From Timema cristinae (lineage: Eukaryota; Arthropoda; Insecta; Phasmatodea; Timematidae): DNA of 64,000 bases. A model generated the notes under the pieces. The model saw only the letters and a program-made list of their open reading frames with translations. It was not told where the DNA came from and searched no databases. Location: positions 39,904,435 to 39,968,434 of the forward strand of contig JBCFYV010000024.1 in NCBI GenBank assembly GCA_039000515.1, written 5' to 3'. Positions 57,360 through 64,000 of this stretch are shown here, in pieces. Positions within the stretch are counted from its first letter, which is position 1. The number at the start of each line of letters is the position of its first letter. Both the position numbers and the translations under genes were made by a program.

Positions 57360-60300
57360 CTAGAAAAATAAATACATTTTGTTATGAGAGTTGGACATTT
57401 CAAGTAAGAAAAGGAACAGATATGCTTTTTAGTCAGAGCCAAGAGAGGGGATGATCGACAATTGGGAAGAAAATAAAATAACATCAAAGAGAAACGGTTC
57501 ATTTATAAATAGGACAGTGGCAGGATGGACTATCTTAAGAAAATATAGCCAAACTTAAAGAAGGCACTATAAGGGCATGAATCAAGCTGAGCACATAAAT
57601 ATTCAGAGTTGTCATTGTCATAGTCATCTCATCAAATGTTTCCAACATGTGGCCGGATCAGTTTAGTAAAATGCCTTTATCTTCCTCCGTCCTTCCACCA
57701 TTCTTCCTCCTTTAAGTGTTTCCATTCCTCTCCTCTCACTTGCACAATCTCTATCATTCTATTAGGTAATCACAAGGCAAAGGCTGGAAACAGTTTATGA
57801 TAATGATGATTATTATTAGTAGATATTGATTATAATTTTTTTTACGTTCATTACCGTTTTCAGCCTATGGCCTTGGCCAATTTTTTATACAAGCCTTATA
57901 TATTTTTCCACTATCACCTTGTTAGCCCTTTTGTAGCTTTACATGCCTTAAAATCTATCTTAATACTCTTGACAGGCACAACATCCAGTTCCTGGTTGTT
58001 TATAATATGAAAGGTAAACCCGTATTTTTATCAATGATAAATTTTCAGCCATGCCAGGAATCGATCTCGGGACCTTTAGCTCAGTAGGTAGACAAGCTAA
58101 CGACTGAGCTAAGGTGTCGGATTATTGATAATAATAATTTCTAAGATATGTCATTTGACCTTCGTCTCTATAGCGAGGTAAAGACCAGCTCTAATAGCAA
58201 TAGATAGAACATAAAACCATGGGCAAAAGAATAATTTGTCTACAATGCCTATTTATAACCTCTTTAAAATTGAGTTAATAAGTGTAAGAGATGCTCCCCC
58301 CCCAACCCAACTATTTTTTATTGTTTAACATAAAGACCAAGGGTGGAAGTGTAAATCTATGTTTTGTGAATGTCTATCTATGTCTAACACACGCATACAT
58401 GTGGATGCATGCGCACACACACACACACACACAATCAATACTTCCTATTTTCTTTGTCAATAATTGGTCATAAAGGCTACACAGCTTTGTTGCCTGACTA
58501 ATGACACAAACTATTTTTTTAAATCTACTTTAAGATTTGAAAGGTAGCAACAAACAAAAACCCTGTATTTTCTTATTGTTTTGTTTAAACCATAAAAGGG
58601 CAATTTTTTTATGGTCAAATTTCACAGGAGTTGAACCTTCAAATCACCCAGTTGTACCTTGGACTGCACCAGCATATGGCTGAAAAGATAATGGAAAACA
58701 ATTCTCTGGGAAAATATACCTTAGCAGGGTTGTAATGAAATGAGGTTTGGTCTGCGAGTTCAAGCCTGCCGGTATGGGAAGAAACTTTCAATCTAGGTCT
58801 AATCTCTCTATGTTTAAAGTTAAAACCAATCTCAGTGATGTGGTTATCAGAGGTATACCTCTCCTTGGCGAGTGTGGAAAGTGCATGTAGCAAGATGGGA
58901 ACAACCGTCTGATCTAAATACTGGCGTGTTGGAAGAGACTGCAATTCCACCCGAGATTTCTTGCTTGGAGCTTCACCCAATTCTGACTCCTTTTCCGCGG
59001 AAATCACTTTCTGAGGAAAACAAAGAGATGAGTGAATTGAAAGAGGGAACACCGTTTTTTACCAGATGTATTATTAGAATAGCATATATAAATCAAAAAG
59101 GGTGGACACCTACCGCTACATGCAATGAAAATAGCGAGGCTGCGATGGATTCAAGAAACTTGAGCGCTGTAATCAAACTGGTCTGGCATCAGTGATTGCA
59201 TATTTTATAAAAATGAGTGAGACTGCTGTATTATTTTGTTTGTTGTTCATTTATTCGTTAAGTTTTGTGTTTGAAACCTATGTTTTTAAGTTCAAGAATG
59301 TTATGTTTATTATTATTTTTAGTAACTAAGTATTCAGTCTACGTAAGTAAATTAAATTTATATTCTTTTAGTACATAGTTTATGCTTTAATCATGCTGAA
59401 ATGTTTCATACCGGGATGCGAATCAGCCTATGTCAAATATTCAAGTGGCAAAATACATTATTTTCAACCTCCTCAAGACAAGAGCAAGTTTTCAAAGTGG
59501 GAGTGGGCGATTCCAACAAAATACAGTTAAGTTTGAGATCTCGGGTTTTTGACTTACAGTTTTCTGAAGATTTTCTTGATAATGTGACAATTTTTTTAAT
59601 AAACGGAGAAAAGGTGAAACCTCCTTGATCAAATTGTGGCGTTTGAAACCCAGTTCTATTTAATATATTTTCCCTAGCCTGCAAAAGTATGAAAATATAA
59701 TTATAGAACAAAGGACTCCGAAAAATGAACATTTGATGTTCCCAAATTGAGTAAGCCAGCCGCAATAAAAAATGAGGATGGAGTTAAGTATTGAAAAACA
59801 CGTTGAATCAGCTCAGAAGTTGTCAAAAATTTCTGATTCTTAAAACTACAATAATTATATGTAATTTTAAATCTCAATTTTTTTTAAAATTTATAATTTG
59901 CTAAATTAATATTTATTAGAATGTGTTTATGGAAATTGGTTGTTTAGTAATAAAGATTTCTTGAAATTTTACGCGATTCATAGTAACATTAAATAATAAA
60001 CCTGAGCAGTCTAGTATCAGTTTTAATTTAAAATTTATATTTTTGAAGGAGAAAAAAATATAATGTAAAATAAAATATAAAGTATAGATTTATGAAACAA
60101 AATTGTAAAATATAATACAATGTGTATTTTATATAAGTTACTTCTTACAGCATTACATTTATGCTGGAACACAGCTGATATAAGACAACAAATATGTGGT
60201 TTCAATAGGTTAAGAAATATCAACTAAGTGATACTACTACATTGATTAATTTAAATATCATAATAACTATAAAAATAATAATAAATTTATAAGATATTAC

Positions 60301-62972
60301 TGGAATCCGCGGCTGTTATTATTATTATTAACATAAACTACAAAAAAATTTAGGCATAAAATTGATTGTATTATGATAGGTTAAAGAAATACTTTTTTCA
60401 GCTATGAGATCAATAATAATAAAAATTATCGGTTCAAATCAATATTTTCAGTATTTTGCGCGGTTAAAATACATTTAGCCCAATAACAACAAAATACTTC
60501 AGTGTGGCCTAACTACCAGTACTTAACCGCGTTACGGTATTCTCCGTTATTGTATTGTTCAGTTGCCTACCGGCCAATTCAACGCGAGCATTTTAAGCGT
60601 CTGACCCATGTAAACTAATAGTGTTCACACTTTTTAATTTCTATATGCTATGAAATATGTATGGCATAAGATGTGGTAAAACGTGATATCACGTTTATTT
60701 ATTATTTATATTATAAATATACACAGTACTATCACACCATGGCCTGCAAATGATAATAAAAGAGAAACAATTTAAAATTTACAACGTTATACAAAGAAGA
60801 TGCCTCTTGATCTAAAGGTCAGCATTCCTGGCTACTAGTCTAAAAGTCTCAGGTTCAATTCCTGCTTTTCCTAAATTCCATTCTGCACACATGTGAGAGC
60901 CAGTGCACACACATACTATTAATATAGCTTAAAAGTATAGTATATACTATTGCAGATACTAATGAATATTTATTATCAACTATTGACTATTAATAGATAG
61001 GCCTAATTGAGAATGATTCAATTGAAGTGGCTACAAGGAACTTTAACAGTAGTGTGTCATAGTGTATTACCCAGGCTAAGAAGAGCTTGTTGGAATTGTT
61101 ATCAAATTGTGGTTGAAAATAAGGCCTTCCTAATCAACCAGTTCTGGCAATCACATATTTTTGTGCAAATGTGGTTTGTTTTAACCAAAGTTGCGGAGTT
61201 GATATGCCAAGACTCAGACTCCTATATTTTCTACTGTCCGGCTCCTTCATAAATGGCTAATGTAGCCAATATTAATAAGTAATAACAAATTTACTGAACC
61301 CCAGTAAAATGCTTCAATACAGATGACTTCATGGAAAGCTTCTTTGACAATGTTAATTTATATTTTAATACATTTATAAACCAAAATTACAAATAATGGT
61401 CCTAAAAATAAAATGATATACTTGTCATATAATATTATAAGTTTTTATTTTGAAGTTAGAGTTGGTACTTTTTACTGACTCAAACTCTACCTAAAACTGC
61501 TTCGGACTCCATGACCCTGACTCGACAGACATGTTTTTAACATAAGGACTTTCAATCCCAGATCCTTTAAATTTTCAAATTAATATTATTTTGTATTTAA
61601 CTATATTAGGCCCCTACTTAGGCCTAGTCATTAAAAAGACTCAAGGAAAAACACATTAGAGTATAAATTAAATTTCAATCTAAGGTTATGCCTAACCTTT
61701 GAGGTTATTCTTAAGGGGTTAAGTATGTGTCATTTCAATAATTATTACTGATAGTTTTCTAGGATAAATATGAACTTTTAAAATATACAGCTTCATTACA
61801 GGGTGGCCACAAAAATTCTTTTTTCAAATTCCCTGACTTTTATAGGTTTTCCATTCAAAATTTTTAAATTTTTCCTGATCATGTTTTACCCATTTATATA
61901 AATGTTGGCCACTAAGTATGGATCGATCTTCAATGGCACACATGTTTGAAATGATAAAGGTTGTATGTGACCTGTATTGGTGAGCACATAGACAAAGGTG
62001 TCAGTAGCGGTGATGGGGAGCTCCAGGCTCAAATGCACATATTTGTTGAGATTAAAAAGGAACAAATAAAAACAGTGGAGGTATACAAAATTGTTGTCGC
62101 TTTAGTTTTTTGTTGATTACTTATGCAAGTGAATACGTAATGAAATACTTGATCAGATATTGTATTGTGAATTTGATTGAGCCCTCCTGCTCCACCTAAA
62201 GCTAAACAAAGTTTACACACATGTGCATTAGATGAGCTTGGTTCAAGTTAAAAAAAGAAATCAAAGCAACACAATGTGTTTGAAGGTTATTATTAGTTCA
62301 CTTTATCAATATACAATAATGGAAATAAGTTACAAAAAAAAAATTTAATGTTTTTCTTGTTTTGATAAAATAAAGATAATAGCTAATGTTCCCTGTTTCA
62401 TGGTCAAATTTCCTGATCATTTTTTTAGCTTTCAAATTCCCTGACTACTCCAGGTCTGTGGCCACCCTGCATTACTAATCCACACAAACATGTAAGCTAC
62501 TTAATTAATTAAAAAGGAAAGGTTAAATTTGTTGTTATAATTATAGCCACATTTACATATCCTATTCTTTAAATTGAATAACACCTGGGCATGGGAATCG
62601 AACGTGGAACCTTTGGCTTAGTACGCCAATGCTCTAACCACTGAGCTATCCAGGAGTTGTCCAGTTCCTAGAGTAATTCTTAAATCCTATTTTAAGACAT
62701 AGTCTGTGATGGATGTAAAATTGTCATAGACATATGAGTGATCAATTAATATCATGAACTATCAGATAACCTAATGTGACCATCTTCAACTTGGGAGGGC
62801 TTCATGCTGATAGTAGTACAACAAAAACTGTACAAATGTGCATATCATAATGGATTAAATAGCCAAGCTATTAAATTGAAAAGCTGTAAACCTCTTACAT
62901 GAGCTGCATCAGATATTCCATTGGTTTGATTTTGTTGAGGTTCAGGTCCGTCCTCTGCTACTGGTTGATCTA
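57216..62972 (-). CDS. DPY30: DPY30-like COMPASS/MLL complex subunit (whole locus)
   Basis: Exons run right to left: 62972-62899, 59010-58858 and 57359-57216 (stop). A first exon with the start codon is expected further right and was not identified. The core reads RVELQSLPTRQYLDQTVVPI and LLHALSTLAKER, then TPDPISYLAAYLLRNKGQYD. This closely matches vertebrate DPY30, a roughly 99-aa homodimer that binds ASH2L and supports H3K4 methylation by SET1/MLL complexes. Related Dpy-30 motifs also occur in axonemal radial spokes. The C-terminus is longer than in the human protein (about 28 extra residues ending IYTQVYVT). The last splice junction does not fit GT-AG in frame; see findings. Confidence 0.9.
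57600..57825 (+). mobile_element. LINE 3' end fragment, (GAT)n tail
   Basis: Ends AAGGCTGGAAACAGTTTATG followed by ATAATGATGATT, matching the end at 8430-8465. Located in the DPY30 intron. Confidence 0.45.
58035..58115 (-). mobile_element. tRNA-like SINE head relic
   Basis: On the minus strand: CACCTTAGCTCAGTCGTTAG (A box) and GGTCCCGAGATCGATTCCTG (B box). No tail is found next to it. It is related to family D (compare 43729-43790). Confidence 0.55.
58411..58434. repeat. (CA)n microsatellite
   Basis: About 10 CA units in a DPY30 intron. Confidence 0.9.
58858..59010 (-). CDS. DPY30: DPY30 core exon
   Basis: Acceptor TTCCTCAG|AAA. It encodes KVISAEKESELGEAPSKKSR, then VELQSLPTRQYLDQTVVPIL, then LHALSTLAKER. 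The SLPTRxYLDQTVVPILL block is the first helix of the Dpy-30 dimerisation motif. To join the next exon in frame it must end after AGG at 58858, but the nearest GT would end it at 58859 (GAGAG|GTATAC). Confidence 0.92.
59393..59630 (+). pseudogene. THAP-domain fragment, decayed
   Basis: From ATG at 59393 the frame reads MLKCFIPGCESAYVKYSSG, then KIHYFQPPQ and KWEWAIPTKYS. That is the start of a THAP zinc finger (C-x4-C, then Trp and AxP). A frameshift near 59523 leads to SRVFDLQFSEDFL, the second half, where the family has CxxH (CSLHF or CDLHF). Both zinc ligands are changed (Cys to Phe, His to Gln). It lies in the DPY30 intron on the opposite strand. Probably a relic of a THAP transposase or a processed copy. 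Confidence 0.6.
59640..60780. other. DPY30 intron, nothing recognised
   Basis: Very AT-rich. A less AT-rich patch at 60480-60620 (CGCGGTTAAAATAC, AACCGCGTTACGGTATTC) has inverted CCGCG/CGCGG words. No exon seen. Confidence 0.4.
60795..60900 (+). mobile_element. tRNA-like SINE head relic
   Basis: TGATCTAAAGGTCAGCATTC, CTCAGGTTCAATTCCTGC (B box). It loses similarity after about 60900. Confidence 0.4.
61799..62469. mobile_element. 671-bp non-autonomous DNA element with CATTA duplication
   Basis: Starts CAGGGTGGCCACA and ends TGTGGCCACCCTG, an exact 13-bp inverted pair, flanked by CATTA at 61794-61798 and 62470-62474. Subterminal TTCAAATTCCCTGAC occurs near both ends in the same orientation. 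No transposase inside. The superfamily is not certain from a 5-bp duplication. Confidence 0.82.
62575..62830 (-). mobile_element. Single arm of the tRNA-ended foldback
   Basis: Matches the left arm of 17583-18152: tRNA-like part at 62583-62657 (minus: GATAGCTCAGTGGTTAGAGC, a TTGGC/GCCAA stem and GTTCGATTCCCATGCCCAGG) then TTAAGACATAGTCTGTGATGG and CTATCAGATAACC. The anticodon-stem pairing is perfect here, unlike the 17.6-kb copy. No second arm is present. Confidence 0.65.
62899..62972 (-). CDS. DPY30: DPY30 N-terminal exon
   Basis: Acceptor TTTTAG|TA (or AG three bases later) and donor GCTCAT|GTAAGA, phase 0 out. It encodes DQPVAEDGPEPQQNQTNGIS then DAAH. This low-complexity acidic/Gln N-terminal segment is expected to vary between species. 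The entry phase means an upstream exon supplies the first base of a codon. Confidence 0.7.
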
Positions 62973-62999
62973 CTAAAATAAATAAAAAAATTTCTCTAC

Positions 63000-63525
63000 A
63001 GGAAATCCTTAAAATATATTGAAATAGTAAATGTTGACTTACAGTTAAATTATCTTAAAGCAAAGTTTATTAAATATTTTTTTCTTGTGACAGGGGATGA
63101 ACAGTGTCTCACATTTTGGCCAGTAACTACTTGTGGTGTATTATATTAAATTAATTATTTTTTTTTATAAAAATACTATAATGTTTGTTAAAATATAAGA
63201 CACAATTTAACTATATTGCAAATTTATTTGTTTCTACAAAATATACATAGGATGAGAAGGGGAATTTTCAAGAAAATCTGAGTCTGAAGATAGGATTGCA
63301 AAATCACAATGTGTAAAATCCCACCCACCCAGTGCTCTCGATGAGGGTTGAAACCAAATCCTGAGCTCCTGGATCAGAGAGCTGAACATACTAGTAAAAC
63401 TCACTGATTGTGAACCAAATCTGTCAGTTTTGTAATTAAAAAAAATTGCATTTCAACTAATATGTACTTCTAAGGATGATTTGCACTAGGCCATTAGATT
63501 TTCAACTATTTTAAACTACAGTGAC
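63000..63525. other. DPY30 upstream/intron, nothing recognised
   Basis: AT-rich. I looked for the missing first DPY30 exon (ATG plus donor GTRAGT on minus) and found none convincing. Confidence 0.35.
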
Positions 63526-63529
63526 GTTG

Positions 63530-63832
63530 AACTCTATGGTCTTGGGGTAAAGTGCTCACATAAGGACCCAATATTTGTGGGTTCAAACCCAGCCAGGGTT
63601 GAAAGATTTTTCACGAGCGATAAAAATTCTATAGCACAACTTCCCTAAGAGGATAAGTAAAGCTGTTGGTCCCATGTGGTCCATGTTGATGTGGCATGTA
63701 AAATAACGCTGGAAAGTATGTGAAAATATATTTCCCAGAAAAATTGTTTGGGCCTTTCACTCTCGCTCATGGAAACTCTTGTGTGCTGATATAATCAGTC
63801 AGTTCAGAAAGTGCACATTAAATGAAAAATAA
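63530..63832 (+). mobile_element. SINE with a different head and family D tail
   Basis: Head GAACTCTATGGTCTTGGGGT, B box GGGTTCAAACCCAGCC, tail GTGCTGATATAATCAGTCAG and AAAGTGCACATTAAATG. The head is unlike that of 43715, but the tail is the same. Confidence 0.7.
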
Positions 63833-64000
63833 ACTACAATGACTCCAGTCCAACAGCCTCTAGACCTATTATAAGCAAATTACTTTAATTGCTTTTATTT
63901 GCCAAGTTTCTTTAAAAAAAAAAAATTAGGCCCTATACGACTATTTCCTTGCATAGCTTTATGCCTTATATGTTTTGATCACCAAGCTAATAAAAAAAAC

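Noticed and set aside
59433..59765. 110-codon minus frame
   Set aside because: Antisense to the THAP relic, with no similarity to known proteins.
61007..61252. 81-codon plus frame in a DPY30 intron
   Set aside because: No recognised motif, no splice sites, typical chance length.

Overview
This window is nuclear DNA from a multicellular animal. It is AT-rich and intron-rich, and full of tRNA-headed SINEs, MITEs, minisatellites and decayed transposases. It most likely comes from an invertebrate, and an insect is plausible, but no sequence here fixes the species. Nothing bacterial, viral or CRISPR-like is present. Nearly every long open frame is non-genic; the real genes are short exons found from splice sites and conserved protein sequence.

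Three blocks can be recognised. (1) From about 47.2 kb down to the left edge, on the minus strand, lies a long gene for a coiled-coil protein that I assign to the CCDC170 family. I read 12 well-supported coding exons plus an ATG exon and two probable N-terminal exons. Together they give about 710 residues before the gene leaves the window at base 1, close to the roughly 715 residues of vertebrate CCDC170. Exon phases chain correctly, including a phase-2 junction that rebuilds an Arg codon. (2) From 47 to 57 kb is an intergenic graveyard: an esterase-like exon fragment, two Harbinger-type MITEs with TTA target duplications, a LINE reverse transcriptase relic and a PIF/Harbinger transposase relic. 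(3) From 57.2 kb to beyond 62.9 kb, on the minus strand, lies a DPY30 gene (COMPASS/MLL H3K4 methyltransferase subunit). Its intron holds a decayed THAP-domain fragment and a MITE with 5-bp target duplications.

The CCDC170-like introns hold the most unusual structure. Four repeat arrays (49 bp x about 33, 44 bp x about 31, 60 bp x 4, and a partial-exon duplication x 4) lie at or within about 40 bp of splice sites. A CAA microsatellite serves as one acceptor tract, and a SINE tail starts inside one splice donor. Intron 2 carries a complete 3.7-kb hAT element with perfect 8-bp target duplications. The left half of the element and its flank appear twice in tandem (33.57-37.60 and 37.60-41.67 kb). 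The first 560 bp of the second copy is full of homopolymer-length changes, which suggests an assembly error rather than biology.

Several SINE families with different tRNA-like heads share one of two 3' tails, as expected if each tail is recognised by one partner LINE. A 570-bp foldback element has tRNA-like sequences as its terminal inverted repeats. I found no convincing new multi-gene system. The best leads are the splice-site-associated repeat expansions, the tRNA-ended foldback, and the hAT duplication junction.
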